DNA of 64,000 nucleotides from Variovorax sp. V93 (GCF_041154485.1 NZ_AP028669.1:2790001-2854000), one strand, 5' to 3'; positions 7,866-17,137 are shown, numbered from the stretch's first letter. Notes: a model not told the origin generated them from the letters alone. Translations and numbers: made by a program.

Positions 7866-8696
7866 TCAGTTCGTCAGCGCACGCACGTATTGGAGTGGCG
7901 TCATGCCGAAGGTGCGCTTGAAGTGCTTGTTCAGGGCGCTCTGGTCATAGAAGCCTGACGCGAGCGCGGCATCGGCGACGGACTGGCCCGCGTGGAGCTG
8001 CCGTATGGCGGCTCTCAGGCGCAATTGGGTCAGGTAGGTGTGCGGGGTCAATCCGATCGATCGGTTGAACATGCCGATCAACTGGAATGTCGTCAGGTCG
8101 GCAACCTGGCCCATCTGCTCGAGAGTCAGGCGCTCTGCATGGCAGTCGCGCATCAGTTCCAGCACGGGTGCGAGCAGGCGCGCATCTGCCGGCGCGACGG
8201 GAACGCATTGTCCTGCCTCCGCATGCCTTCCGAACAATGCGCCGAAGCTGCGTACGAGCAACTCCTGGTGAAGCAATGGGTCCGGCTCGCCGTCCAGGGC
8301 GCGATGGAGTGCCAGGAAGCGTGCGACGAGATCCGGATCGCGAAAGACATTCGCCGTGAAATGCCGAGGCTGATCAGTCCCCAGCGATGTCAGAACGTGC
8401 TTGATGCCCGGTTCGGCCAGGTAGAAAGACCGGTACCGCCAACGCTTGCTGCCACCCATGCGGCCCGAGTGAGGTTCGCAAGGATTGAAGACGAGAAGCG
8501 CCTGCTCGTGGGCAATGTCCGTACGGCCGCGGCTCCTGAACTCCGAGCCGCCCACTTCCGTGACCGCGACCACGAGGGAGTCATGGACGTGGGGCGCGTA
8601 GTCGTGCGTTGTGAAATCGGCATGGAGCAAGTCCAGGCCCGGCACGCCGGGCGCATGCCAGTACCGCGAGGTGTTGCGAGGATCGGAACGGGCCAA
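7866..8696 (-). CDS. AraC-family regulator with N-terminal cupin
   Basis: This is a 276-aa AraC/XylS regulator. The N-terminal half has the cupin-like sensor (HDYAPHVHDSLVVAVTEVGG, then LLVFNPCEPHSG). The last roughly 100 residues hold two helix-turn-helix motifs, including ADAALASGFYDQSALNKHFK and RTFGMTPLQYV. It is transcribed in the same direction as the AlaX-EamA-M20 genes that follow after 78 nt and is their likely regulator. AraC proteins of this build often sense amino acids and activate exporters. Confidence 0.92.
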   Translation of the reverse strand: MARSDPRNTSRYWHAPGVPGLDLLHADFTTHDYAPHVHDSLVVAVTEVGGSEFRSRGRTDIAHEQALLVFNPCEPHSGRMGGSKRWRYRSFYLAEPGIKHVLTSLGTDQPRHFTANVFRDPDLVARFLALHRALDGEPDPLLHQELLVRSFGALFGRHAEAGQCVPVAPADARLLAPVLELMRDCHAERLTLEQMGQVADLTTFQLIGMFNRSIGLTPHTYLTQLRLRAAIRQLHAGQSVADAALASGFYDQSALNKHFKRTFGMTPLQYVRALTN

Positions 8697-8847
8697 CGGG
8701 CATCCTTTCGCACGAAGGGCGGCGGCGCTTCCGGCCGCCGGATCAGATGCAATTAGATCGCAAGCAGCGCGTGACGCGGCCTTCGGTCACCAGGGCCTCG
8801 ACGGTGGGCTTGTCGGCGACAGGCACCGAAGGCCCATCAGAGAAACC

Positions 8848-10467
8848 TCACTCCCACTCGATCGTCGCCGGCGGCTTGCTCGACACGTCGTAGGTCACGC
8901 GATTGATCCCGCGCACTTCGTTGATGATCCGCCCCGACACCTTCTTGAGCAGCGCATAAGGCAGCTCGGCCCAGTCGGCGGTCATGAAGTCGCTGGTCTG
9001 GACCGCGCGCAGCGCCACCACGTAGTCATAGGTGCGGCCATCGCCCATCACGCCCACGCTCTTCACCGGAAGGAACACGGTGAAGGCCTGGCTGGTGAGG
9101 TCGTACCAGCTCTTGCCGGTGGCGTCGTCCTTGAAGTTGCGCAGCTCCTCGATGAAGATCGCGTCGGCGCGGCGCAGCAGGTCGGCGTATTCCTTCTTCA
9201 CTTCGCCGAGGATGCGCACGCCCAGGCCCGGGCCGGGGAACGGATGGCGGTACACCATCTCGGGCGGCAGGCCGAGGGCCACACCGAGTTCGCGCACTTC
9301 GTCCTTGAACAGGTCGCGCAGCGGTTCGAGCAGCTTGAGGCCCAGCTGCTCGGGCAGGCCGCCCACGTTGTGGTGGCTCTTGATGGTGACGGCCTTCTTG
9401 CTCTTGGCGCCGCCCGACTCGATGACGTCCGGGTAGATCGTGCCCTGCGCGAGGAAGGTCGCGCCCTTGTGGCCTCCATCGCCCGCCTTGAGCTTGGCGG
9501 CCTCCTGCTTGAACACGGTGACGAATTCGCCGCCGATGATCTTGCGCTTGGCTTCGGGGTCGCTCACGCCCGCCAGCTTGCCGAGGAACAGCTCGCTCGC
9601 ATCGACGCGGATCACCTTCGCATGCAGCTTGCCCGCGAACATTTCCATGACCATGTCGCCCTCGTTCAGGCGCAGCAGGCCGTGGTCGACGAACACGCAG
9701 GTGAGCTGGTCGCCGATGGCGCGGTGAATGAGCGCAGCGGCCACGCTCGAATCGACGCCGCCCGAGAGGCCGAGGATGACTTCCTCGTCTCCCACCTGCT
9801 CGCGGATCTTTGCCACGGCTTCGGCGATGTGGTCGCGCATGACCCAGTCGGGCTTGGCCTCGCAGATGCCGAGCACGAAGCGCTCGAGGATCGCCTTGCC
9901 CTGCTGCGTGTGCGTGACTTCGGGGTGGAACTGCAGCGCGTAGTAGCGGCGCGCCTCGTCGGCCATGCCGGCGATGGGGCAGCTGTCGGTGCTGGCCATG
10001 AGCTTGAAGCCCGGCGGCAGCTCGGTGACCTTGTCGCCATGGCTCATCCACACGTTGAGCATGCCGTGGCCTTCGGGCGTGGTGAAGTCGGCGATGTCCT
10101 TCAAGAGCGCGGTGTGGCCATGCGCACGCACGGACGCAAAGCCGAACTCGCGCTTGTGGCCGCCCTCGACCTTGCCGCCCAGCTGGTGCGCCATGGTCTG
10201 CATGCCGTAGCAGATGCCGAGCACCGGCACGCCCAGGTCGAACACGGCCTGCGGGGCCTTGTCGGTGGTTTCTTCGTACACGCTGGCGTGGCTGCCCGAA
10301 AGGATCACGCCCTTCAGGTGCCCGTCGGCCGCGTATTCGCGCACCCATTCGTCGGTGACGTCGCAGGGGTGCACCTCGCTGAGCACATGCGCCTCGCGCA
10401 CGCGGCGCGCGATGAGTTGCGTGACTTGCGAGCCGAAATCGAGGATGAGGATCTTGTCGTGTTGCAT
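8848..10467 (-). CDS. guaA: GMP synthase (glutamine-hydrolysing)
   Basis: The 539-aa protein has the class I glutamine amidotransferase domain with nucleophile Cys86 in GICYGMQ and the HPEVTHT catalytic segment, then the ATP-pyrophosphatase loop [14 protein letters not shown] near residue 235. The C-terminal dimerisation domain ends in KPPATIEWE, the invariant GuaA tail. It converts XMP, ATP and glutamine to GMP in the last step of de novo guanine nucleotide synthesis. It lies on the same strand as guaB, but a toxin-antitoxin pair sits between them. The PIN toxin stop is only 12 nt upstream of this start, so guaA may be read from the TA promoter or from guaB. Confidence 0.98.
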   Translation of the reverse strand: MQHDKILILDFGSQVTQLIARRVREAHVLSEVHPCDVTDEWVREYAADGHLKGVILSGSHASVYEETTDKAPQAVFDLGVPVLGICYGMQTMAHQLGGKVEGGHKREFGFASVRAHGHTALLKDIADFTTPEGHGMLNVWMSHGDKVTELPPGFKLMASTDSCPIAGMADEARRYYALQFHPEVTHTQQGKAILERFVLGICEAKPDWVMRDHIAEAVAKIREQVGDEEVILGLSGGVDSSVAAALIHRAIGDQLTCVFVDHGLLRLNEGDMVMEMFAGKLHAKVIRVDASELFLGKLAGVSDPEAKRKIIGGEFVTVFKQEAAKLKAGDGGHKGATFLAQGTIYPDVIESGGAKSKKAVTIKSHHNVGGLPEQLGLKLLEPLRDLFKDEVRELGVALGLPPEMVYRHPFPGPGLGVRILGEVKKEYADLLRRADAIFIEELRNFKDDATGKSWYDLTSQAFTVFLPVKSVGVMGDGRTYDYVVALRAVQTSDFMTADWAELPYALLKKVSGRIINEVRGINRVTYDVSSKPPATIEWE

Positions 10468-10479
10468 GGACGTTGGGAC

Positions 10480-10914
10480 TCAGAGCGTTGAAATGTCGAA
10501 CAGCTTCACGCCCGCCTTGGGCGCTGCCTGGATGAGTTGCTCGTCGAAGGTGGCGAGCGGGAGATTGAGCGACTTGGCGAGCCAGAGGTAGCCCGCGTCG
10601 TACTGCGACACGCCGGCATCGATGGCCACCGCGAGCACGGCCTTGTGCTGCGCGGGTGCAAGCTCGTGCAGCTCAACGCGATGGCGGATGGCGTCGAGCA
10701 CGCTCCACAGCCCTTCGACTGCCGACGTCGGAATGCGGCCGCTGCGCACGCCGTTGGCGAGGATGTTGGTGCACTCCCATTGCCAGGCATTGGGCGCCTG
10801 CGGCTCGACCTCGTCGCGGCGGATGGCGGCGTAGAGCTTGCGGGTGTGTTCGCTGGCGTGGTCGGACAGCAGCCAGGCGGCGGTGACGGAGGCGTCCATG
10901 ACGAAGGCTGTCAC
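10480..10914 (-). CDS. PIN-domain toxin (VapC-type)
   Basis: The 144-aa protein has the full acidic set of PIN ribonucleases: Asp7 (VMDASV), Glu47 (QWECTN), Asp106 (SQYDAGYLWLA) and Asp124 (ATFDEQL). VapC-type toxins cut tRNA or rRNA in a metal-dependent way. The GTG start at 10914 overlaps the antitoxin stop in a GTGA, so translation is coupled. There is no sign of decay, and the active site looks intact. The guaA start follows 12 nt after the stop. Pairing of a PIN toxin with a Phd-type antitoxin is common. Confidence 0.9.
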   Translation of the reverse strand: MTAFVMDASVTAAWLLSDHASEHTRKLYAAIRRDEVEPQAPNAWQWECTNILANGVRSGRIPTSAVEGLWSVLDAIRHRVELHELAPAQHKAVLAVAIDAGVSQYDAGYLWLAKSLNLPLATFDEQLIQAAPKAGVKLFDISTL

Positions 10915-11159
10915 GATTGGCGCCCTTCGTCGAGCAGTGCACGCATGGAGCGGCCTGGCTGGATGCTGGCGTGCAGCGCGTCGATCTGCCCGAGTTCGCG
11001 CTCGATCTGCTCGTCGGTGATGACCGGCTTGCGCCGCACCGGCAGCATGCGCACGACTTCCTTGCCGTGGCGGGTGATGCGAACCTCCTCGCCCTTCTCG
11101 ACCAGGTCGATCAGGGCCGAGAAGTTGTTCTTGGCTTCAGCGATGCCGATGGATTGCAT
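10911..11159 (-). CDS. Phd/YefM-type antitoxin
   Basis: From the ATG at 11159 the product is 82 aa, starting MQSIGIAEAKNNFSALIDLV and then GEEVRITRHGKEVVRMLPV. This is the Phd/YefM N-terminal DNA-binding fold with its typical RHGKxVxxL strand. The C-terminal half is charged and probably binds the PIN toxin. An upstream start at 11201 is possible, but it would begin inside the operator palindromes and adds a segment foreign to the family. Such antitoxins repress their own promoter by binding palindromes, and a repeated palindrome lies just upstream. Confidence 0.9.
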   Translation of the reverse strand: MQSIGIAEAKNNFSALIDLVEKGEEVRITRHGKEVVRMLPVRRKPVITDEQIERELGQIDALHASIQPGRSMRALLDEGRQS

Positions 11160-11161
11160 TT

Positions 11162-11232
11162 GGGCCAGAAAATTTGAATCTGGCCCGAATTCTAATGCCA
11201 ATCTGGCCAGACGTGGAAAGTCGGGCCAGATT
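11162..11232 (-). promoter_or_regulatory. Operator array and promoter of the toxin-antitoxin pair
   Basis: The 77 nt between the antitoxin start and the guaB stop hold a repeated palindrome. GGGCCAGA (11162-11169) pairs with TCTGGCCC (11179-11186); a perfect TCTGGCCAGA lies at 11202-11211; GGGCCAGATT lies at 11223-11232. A minus-strand -10 box TAGAAT sits at 11189-11194, inside the array. Another possible promoter is TTGGCA with a 17-nt spacer to TTCAAA. The layout is that of autorepression by the antitoxin or the TA complex. The repeats are seen directly; the regulatory role is inferred. Confidence 0.75.
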
Positions 11233-11236
11233 GGGC

Positions 11237-12706
<1,470 letters not shown>

Positions 12707-12727
12707 GGGTGAAGCTCCAAAAGACGG

Positions 12728-12733
12728 ATTGTA
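12728..12733 (-). promoter_or_regulatory. Probable -10 box of guaB
   Basis: Read on the minus strand this is TACAAT followed by CCGTC. It lies 21 nt upstream of the guaB ATG, with GGAG between as ribosome-binding site. No good -35 is visible in the GC-rich sequence behind it. The same TACAATCCGTC string occurs ahead of ratA. Confidence 0.5.
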
Positions 12734-12884
12734 GCGACCGTCGGTACTTACCCGCCCTGGCGGGGGCTTCGGCCGGCCTCCGCGTGCCCGGCCGGACGGC
12801 GAAACGTAGCCAATTCCCCACTTGGCGGCAGCGAAAGGCGGCCCCTCCCGTGTTGCAAAACGTAAGGAACGCTAAACTCGCCGC

Positions 12885-13397
12885 ATGAAATTCGCGCATT
12901 GGCTCGTACTGGGATGTGTCTGCCTGCTGCCGCTCTCGGCCAGCGCGCAATGGCAATGGATCGACAAGAACGGCAAGAAGGTCTTCAGCGATCAGCCGCC
13001 GCCGACGGACGTGCCGGAAAAGAACATCCTGCGTCGCGCGGGTTCTCCACCGCCTCGAGGCGGCTCGGCGCCAGCCGCTGCCGAAGCCGATGCGCCCGAC
13101 GCGGCGGCCCCCAAGGCCGCGGCCGCGCCCAAGCCCGCAGGCGTCGACAAGGAACTCGAAGAAAAGACGAAGAAGGCGCAGGCCGAGGAAAAGGCCAAGC
13201 AGGCCGCCGAAGCGGAAAAGAACGCCAAGGCCAAGGCCGACAACTGCGACCGGGCGCGCCAGGGCAAGGCCACCTTCGACAGCGGCATCCGCGTGGCCAA
13301 GATCAACGCGAAGGGCGAGCGCGAAATCATGGACGACTCGGCCCGGGCCGCCGAGCAGAAGCGCCTTCAGTCGATCATCGAAAGCGACTGCAAGTAG
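12885..13397 (+). CDS. DUF4124-domain exported protein
   Basis: The 170-aa protein has a signal peptide (MKFAHWLVLGCVCLLPLSA, then SAQ). Right after the cleavage site comes the DUF4124 motif WQWIDKNGKKVFSDQPPPTD. The middle is a long Ala/Lys/Glu-rich segment (residues 60-120) likely to be helical or disordered, and the C-terminal tail has one pair of cysteines (NCDRAR and SDCK). DUF4124 proteins are periplasmic or membrane-linked and uncharacterised. It is divergent from guaB with 178 nt between and convergent with rnfH. The family assignment is solid; the role is unknown. Confidence 0.88.
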   Translation: MKFAHWLVLGCVCLLPLSASAQWQWIDKNGKKVFSDQPPPTDVPEKNILRRAGSPPPRGGSAPAAAEADAPDAAAPKAAAAPKPAGVDKELEEKTKKAQAEEKAKQAAEAEKNAKAKADNCDRARQGKATFDSGIRVAKINAKGEREIMDDSARAAEQKRLQSIIESDCK

Positions 13398-13416
13398 CAA
13401 GCAGCTCGCCGGTTCT

Positions 13417-13752
13417 TCAGTAGCCGGCCTTGCCGCCCTTGCGGCGGTTCGCAAAGAGACCGGTGCCGCGCGCGCCCTGGCGCTGGAAGCGCTCGCGGCG
13501 TGCCACCTTCGGATCGACCGCCAAAGGCCGGCACAGTTCGACGCGGTCGCCATCCGCGAGTGGCTGGTCCCAGCCGACCTCCCTGCCCCAGATTCCCGGT
13601 GTCATGGACTGGCGCCAATCCAGTTGCGGAAAGCGCTGCGCAAGGTCGCTGGCTTTCACCGCATCGTCCACGGTGGCCGCGGGCGCCAGCCGCAGGACCT
13701 GCTCGAACACCTCGCGCGGCGCGGGCGAGCAGCAGATCGTGACTTCGATCAT
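13417..13752 (-). CDS. rnfH: RnfH family protein (ubiquitin-like fold)
   Basis: From the ATG at 13752 the product is 111 aa, beginning MIEVTICCSPAPREVFEQVL and containing GIWGREVGWDQPLADGDRVE and LCRPLAVDPKVARRER, the RnfH family signature. RnfH (formerly YfjF) has a beta-grasp fold and is nearly always encoded right after ratA. The ratA stop and this start share one base (TGATG), showing translational coupling. The very basic C-terminal tail extends slightly beyond the fold. The name comes from Rnf electron-transport clusters, but the function is not established. Confidence 0.93.
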   Translation of the reverse strand: MIEVTICCSPAPREVFEQVLRLAPAATVDDAVKASDLAQRFPQLDWRQSMTPGIWGREVGWDQPLADGDRVELCRPLAVDPKVARRERFQRQGARGTGLFANRRKGGKAGY

Positions 13753-14198
13753 CAGGACGTGCCGTAGACCTGCTCGGCGCGCTTGACGAAGGCTTCGACC
13801 AGGCTGGAGGCGATGGTGTCGAACACCGGCCCCACCAGCGCCTGCAATGCAAAGTTGCTGAAGCCGTAGCTCATGTGCAGCTCGACACGGCAGGCGCGCT
13901 CGCCGGGTTCGCCCACAGGCACGAATTTCCAGATGCCGTCGAGGTTGGAGAACGGCCCATCGACGAGCTTGAGGTGCACTTCGCGCCCCGGCACGTGGGT
14001 GTTGCGGGTGGTGAAACTCTGGTGCAGGCCGGCAAAGGCCAGGCCCACCTCGGCGGTCATGCCCGCCTCGTCTTCCTCGATGATCCGGGACTTGTCGCAC
14101 CAGGGCAGGAACTGCGGATATTTCTCCACGTCGGTGACGAGCGCGTACATCTCTTCGGCGCTGTACCAGATGAGGACGGACTTGTTGACGGTTTTCAT
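13752..14198 (-). CDS. ratA: RatA, START-domain (polyketide cyclase/CoQ-binding-like) protein
   Basis: Starting at the ATG at 14198, the 148-aa protein begins MKTVNKSVLIWYSAEEMYAL and contains DVEKYPQFLPWCDKS, the typical RatA/Coq10 motif, and ends with GPVFDTIASSLVEAFVKRAE. In E. coli RatA was described as an inhibitor of 70S formation, while eukaryotic Coq10 relatives bind coenzyme Q, so its true role is debated. It is divergent from smpB, a very conserved neighbourhood in proteobacteria. A longer frame to 14249 exists, but the shorter start fits the family. Confidence 0.93.
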   Translation of the reverse strand: MKTVNKSVLIWYSAEEMYALVTDVEKYPQFLPWCDKSRIIEEDEAGMTAEVGLAFAGLHQSFTTRNTHVPGREVHLKLVDGPFSNLDGIWKFVPVGEPGERACRVELHMSYGFSNFALQALVGPVFDTIASSLVEAFVKRAEQVYGTS

Positions 14199-14223
14199 AG
14201 AATCGGGACAGCGTGCGCGACGG

Positions 14224-14229
14224 ATTGTA
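14224..14229 (-). promoter_or_regulatory. Probable -10 box of ratA-rnfH
   Basis: Minus-strand TACAAT followed by CCGTC lies 26 nt upstream of the ratA start. The same string precedes guaB. It falls in the 62-nt gap shared with the divergent smpB gene. Confidence 0.5.
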
Positions 14230-14260
14230 TTGAAGCCATGCGCCCCCATCTTCCCGAGCC

Positions 14261-14737
14261 ATGGCCACCAAGAAACAAGATACCTCCTCCCGCATTGCCG
14301 ACAACAAGAAGGCCGCGTACAACTATTTCTTCGAAGAACGCTTCGAGGCCGGCATCGTGCTCGAAGGCTGGGAAGTCAAATCCCTGCGCGAAGGCAAGGT
14401 CCAGCTGACCGACGGCTACGTGGTGATCCGCGACGGCGAGCTCTTTGTCGTGGGCCTGCAGATCAACCCGCTCAAGAGCGCCTCGACCCACGTCAACCCC
14501 GATTCCATCCGCACCAAGAAGTTGCTGCTGCACAAGGAAGAGATCCGCCGCCTGGTCGGCAAGGTCGAACAAAAGGGCTACACGCTGGTGCCGCTCAACC
14601 TGCACTGGAAGGCGGGCAAGGTCAAATGCGAGATCGCGCTGGCCAAGGGCAAGGCCGAACACGACAAGCGCGACACCATCAAGGACCGCGAAGGCAAGCG
14701 CGAGGTCGAGCGCGCGATGAAGAGCCGCAGCCGCTAG
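14261..14737 (+). CDS. smpB: SsrA-binding protein SmpB
   Basis: The 158-aa protein matches SmpB throughout: [20 protein letters not shown], then [36 protein letters not shown] and the C-terminal [16 protein letters not shown] tail. It binds tmRNA and brings it to stalled ribosomes for trans-translation. The basic C-terminal tail that probes the empty mRNA channel is complete. The tmRNA gene itself is not in this window. The gene stands alone, divergent from ratA. Confidence 0.98.
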   Translation: MATKKQDTSSRIADNKKAAYNYFFEERFEAGIVLEGWEVKSLREGKVQLTDGYVVIRDGELFVVGLQINPLKSASTHVNPDSIRTKKLLLHKEEIRRLVGKVEQKGYTLVPLNLHWKAGKVKCEIALAKGKAEHDKRDTIKDREGKREVERAMKSRSR

Positions 14738-14833
14738 TTCTTTTTATTTTGCGCGGCATGGAATAAAACGCCGGCAGCAGGCGTTTGTGCGGTGTCATCG
14801 GATCGTCGGTGCCACCAACTCCAGGAGTCTTCC

Positions 14834-15214
14834 ATGTCGCCTTTTCGCCTTTCCTCCGCCGGCCTTGCCGCCGCGCTGCTTTCCGGCCTGCTCGCGCTTC
14901 CTTCGTTCGCCCAGCCCAAGGCCGCCGACGGCGCGCTGGTCGGTCCCAGCGGCATGACGCTCTACACCTTCGACAAGGACACGGCCGGCAGCGGCAAGTC
15001 GGCCTGCAATGGCGGCTGCGCAGCCAATTGGCCGCCCTTCATGGCCACCGACAGCGACAAGCCGGCCGGCGACTTCACCATCGTCACGCGCGACGACGGC
15101 AAGAAACAATGGGCCGCCAAGGGCTGGCCGCTCTACTACTGGTCCAAGGACACCAAGCCGGGCGACAAGACCGGCGACGGCGTCGGCGGCGCCTGGAAAA
15201 CCGCCAAGCCCTGA
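14834..15214 (+). CDS. Exported Yx(FWY)xxD-repeat protein
   Basis: The start ATG at 14834 has AGGAG 6 nt upstream and gives 126 aa with a Sec signal peptide ending FAQ near residue 27. The mature part has two Yx(FWY)xxD motifs, Y44-TFDKD49 and Y101-YWSKD106, between which lie Cys58 and Cys62 (CNGGC). This is the COG4315-type secreted repeat family, of unknown function. It lacks a lipobox, unlike its paralogue at 16668. It is 24 nt upstream of the ECF sigma gene and so probably in the same unit or regulon. Confidence 0.88.
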   Translation: MSPFRLSSAGLAAALLSGLLALPSFAQPKAADGALVGPSGMTLYTFDKDTAGSGKSACNGGCAANWPPFMATDSDKPAGDFTIVTRDDGKKQWAAKGWPLYYWSKDTKPGDKTGDGVGGAWKTAKP

Positions 15215-15238
15215 CCCCCGCGCGCGCTCCCGCTCCCC

Positions 15239-15754
15239 ATGGACGCCCGCCTGCTGGCCGACCAGATCCCGAGCCTGCGCCGCTATGCACGCGCGCTCAC
15301 GGGCAACGCCTGGGCGGCCGACGACCTGGTGCAGGACACGCTCGAGCGGGCCTGCAGCAAGTGGCGGCTCTGGGTGGTGGGCAGCGACCTGCGCGCCTGG
15401 CTGTTCACGGTCATGCACAACATCTTTGCGAGCCAGCTGCGGCGCACGCCACCGCCGCACAGCGTGGTGCCGCTGGAGGATGCGGCGCAGGAACTGCACG
15501 GCGGCAGCGATCCAGGCCGCGACCCCGGCATGGGCCTGGACCTGCAGCGCTGCCTGATGCAGCTGCCCGAAGAGCAGCGCGCCGTGCTGCTGCTCGTCAC
15601 GCTCGAAGATCTTTCCTATGCCGAGGTGGCCAAGGTGCTCGGCATCCCCGCCGGCACCGTGATGTCGCGCCTGTCGCGCGCCCGCGTCCGGCTGCATGAG
15701 CTGATGGACGGCGCCTCGGCGCCGCATCGCCCCGGGCTGCGCCGCCTCAAGTGA
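15239..15754 (+). CDS. ECF RNA polymerase sigma factor
   Basis: The 171-aa protein has sigma region 2 (RYARALTGNAWAADDLVQDT, then LRAWLFTVMHNIF) and region 4 (LPEEQRAVLLLVTLEDLSYA, then VLGIPAGTVMSRLSRARVRL). Regions 1 and 3 are absent, as in all ECF factors. It is followed after 16 nt by its anti-sigma gene and flanked by two paralogous exported proteins, so the four genes look like one self-contained envelope-response island. The inducing signal cannot be read from the sequence. Confidence 0.95.
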   Translation: MDARLLADQIPSLRRYARALTGNAWAADDLVQDTLERACSKWRLWVVGSDLRAWLFTVMHNIFASQLRRTPPPHSVVPLEDAAQELHGGSDPGRDPGMGLDLQRCLMQLPEEQRAVLLLVTLEDLSYAEVAKVLGIPAGTVMSRLSRARVRLHELMDGASAPHRPGLRRLK

Positions 15755-15770
15755 AACTTGCCGCCTCATC

Positions 15771-16595
15771 ATGAATCGCCCTGCCCCGCCCCCTACCGAC
15801 GACGAGTTGCATGCCCTCGTCGATGGCCAGCTGGCACCGGAACGCCGCGCCGAGGTCGAGGGCGCCGTGGCGCGCGACCCGGCCCTTGCGGCGCGGGTGG
15901 CGGCCTGGCGCACCCAGCGCGATGCGCTGCGCCGGCTGCACGGCGAACTGCTGGACGAGCCCGTGCCTGCGTCCCTGATGAACGCGCTCGGTCGCAGCCA
16001 GACTCGCCGGGCCCGGCAAGGCCACTGGATGAGATGGGGCGGCGTGGCGGCCGGCGTGCTGATCGCCTTTGCCGCCGGCTGGCTCGGCAATGCCCAATGG
16101 TCGATGCAGCGCGCCGCTTCGGCCCAGCTGGCCAGGGCGCCTGCCATGCGCGAATTCGTGCACGACGCTTCGATTGCGCATGCCGTCTATGCGCCCGAGA
16201 AAAGGCATCCGGTCGAAGTGGCCGCTACCGAGCAGCAGCACCTCGTCCAGTGGCTGTCCAAGCGCCTCGACAGGCCGCTCAAGGTGCCGGACCTGACGGC
16301 CATGGGCTACACGCTCGTCGGCGGCCGCCTCTTGCCCGGGGAAAGTGGTGCGCGCGCCCAGTTCATGTTCGAGGACGGCGCCGGCGAGCGCATCACGCTC
16401 TACATCGGCACCCTCGACAGCCAGGCCGCCGCCGGCACGGGCGCAGCGCGCGAAACAGCCTTCCGTTTCGCATCCGAAGGACCGGTACCGAGCTTTTACT
16501 GGGTCGACCAGGGCTTCGGTTACGCCGTTGCCGGCAAGCTGCCGCGTGAAGTTTTGCTGAAACTCGCGACGCTCGCCTACCGCGATTTGTCGTGA
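15771..16595 (+). CDS. Transmembrane anti-sigma factor
   Basis: The 274-aa protein has an N-terminal cytoplasmic helical domain (TDDELHALVDGQLAPERRAE) of the anti-sigma type, one membrane segment near residues 86-103 (WGGVAAGVLIAFAAGWLG), and a periplasmic domain of about 165 aa. It has no HxxxCxxC zinc motif, so it is not a redox-sensing ZAS protein. The periplasmic part includes LTAMGYTLVGGRLLP, seen in RsiW/ChrR-neighbour anti-sigma proteins. It should bind and hold the sigma factor encoded 16 nt upstream. The next gene starts after 72 nt. Confidence 0.88.
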   Translation: MNRPAPPPTDDELHALVDGQLAPERRAEVEGAVARDPALAARVAAWRTQRDALRRLHGELLDEPVPASLMNALGRSQTRRARQGHWMRWGGVAAGVLIAFAAGWLGNAQWSMQRAASAQLARAPAMREFVHDASIAHAVYAPEKRHPVEVAATEQQHLVQWLSKRLDRPLKVPDLTAMGYTLVGGRLLPGESGARAQFMFEDGAGERITLYIGTLDSQAAAGTGAARETAFRFASEGPVPSFYWVDQGFGYAVAGKLPREVLLKLATLAYRDLS

Positions 16596-16667
16596 GGCCG
16601 GCATAAACTGCCGTGTCGCGCAACCACTGCCTTGTTTTCGCGATTTTTCAACTGAAGGAGAAACTGC

Positions 16668-17063
16668 ATGAAATTGCTCAGCGCCTCGATCCTCGCGGCG
16701 GCATTGCTCGCCGGCTGCGGCGGCATGTCCAACAAGACCGCCAGCGCCCCCGACACCCCCACCCGTACCGCCGATGGCGTGCTGGTCGGCCCGAATGGCA
16801 TGACGCTGTACACCTTCGCCCGCGACACGGCCGGTGCAGGCACTTCGGCCTGCAATGCCCAGTGCGCCGCCAACTGGCCGCCGCTGCCGGTGGCCGAAAC
16901 CGCCAAGCCGATGGGCGGCTACACCATCATCGTGCGCGAAGACGGCAAGAGGCAGTGGGCCTACAAGGGCTGGCCGCTCTACTACTGGACCAAGGACAGC
17001 AAGCCGGGCGACAAGACCGGCGACGGCGTCCTGAACGGCGCCTGGAAGGTGGCCCGTCCCTGA
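16668..17063 (+). CDS. Yx(FWY)xxD-repeat lipoprotein, paralogue
   Basis: The 131-aa lipoprotein has a lipobox LAGC with Cys17 as lipid anchor. Its mature domain closely resembles the protein encoded at 14834: Y48-TFARD53, Cys62 and Cys66 (CNAQC), NWPPLPVAE, KGWPLYYWTKD and GDKTGDGV. One copy is soluble and periplasmic, the other membrane-anchored, flanking the sigma/anti-sigma pair. A ribosome site AAGGAG precedes the start, and a strong terminator follows the gene. The function of the family is unknown; the spaced Cys pair and aromatic motifs might bind a metal or cofactor. Confidence 0.88.
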   Translation: MKLLSASILAAALLAGCGGMSNKTASAPDTPTRTADGVLVGPNGMTLYTFARDTAGAGTSACNAQCAANWPPLPVAETAKPMGGYTIIVREDGKRQWAYKGWPLYYWTKDSKPGDKTGDGVLNGAWKVARP

Positions 17064-17086
17064 TCCCGTGATCGCCTGATCGCGCG

Positions 17087-17120
17087 AAGGCCCCGGCAGA
17101 TGCCTGGGCCTTTTTCTTTT
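17087..17120 (+). terminator. Rho-independent terminator after the sigma island
   Basis: AAGGCCC (17087-17093) pairs with GGGCCTT (17106-17112), with an inner GGC/GCC stem and a small loop, followed by TTTTTCTTTT. It ends the plus-strand unit just before the convergent EamA gene. Confidence 0.85.
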
Positions 17121-17137
17121 CGGCTCGCTGGCGCAGT

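Noticed and set aside
8757..8847. A short coding-like tail (VADKPTVEALVTEGRVTRC) between the AraC gene and guaA.
   Set aside because: It could be the remnant of a lost gene, but it is only about 25 codons, has no start and no recognisable family, so I did not list it.
16686..17112. The sigma-island genes as a mobile insertion.
   Set aside because: No terminal repeats, integrase or composition shift was seen at the edges.
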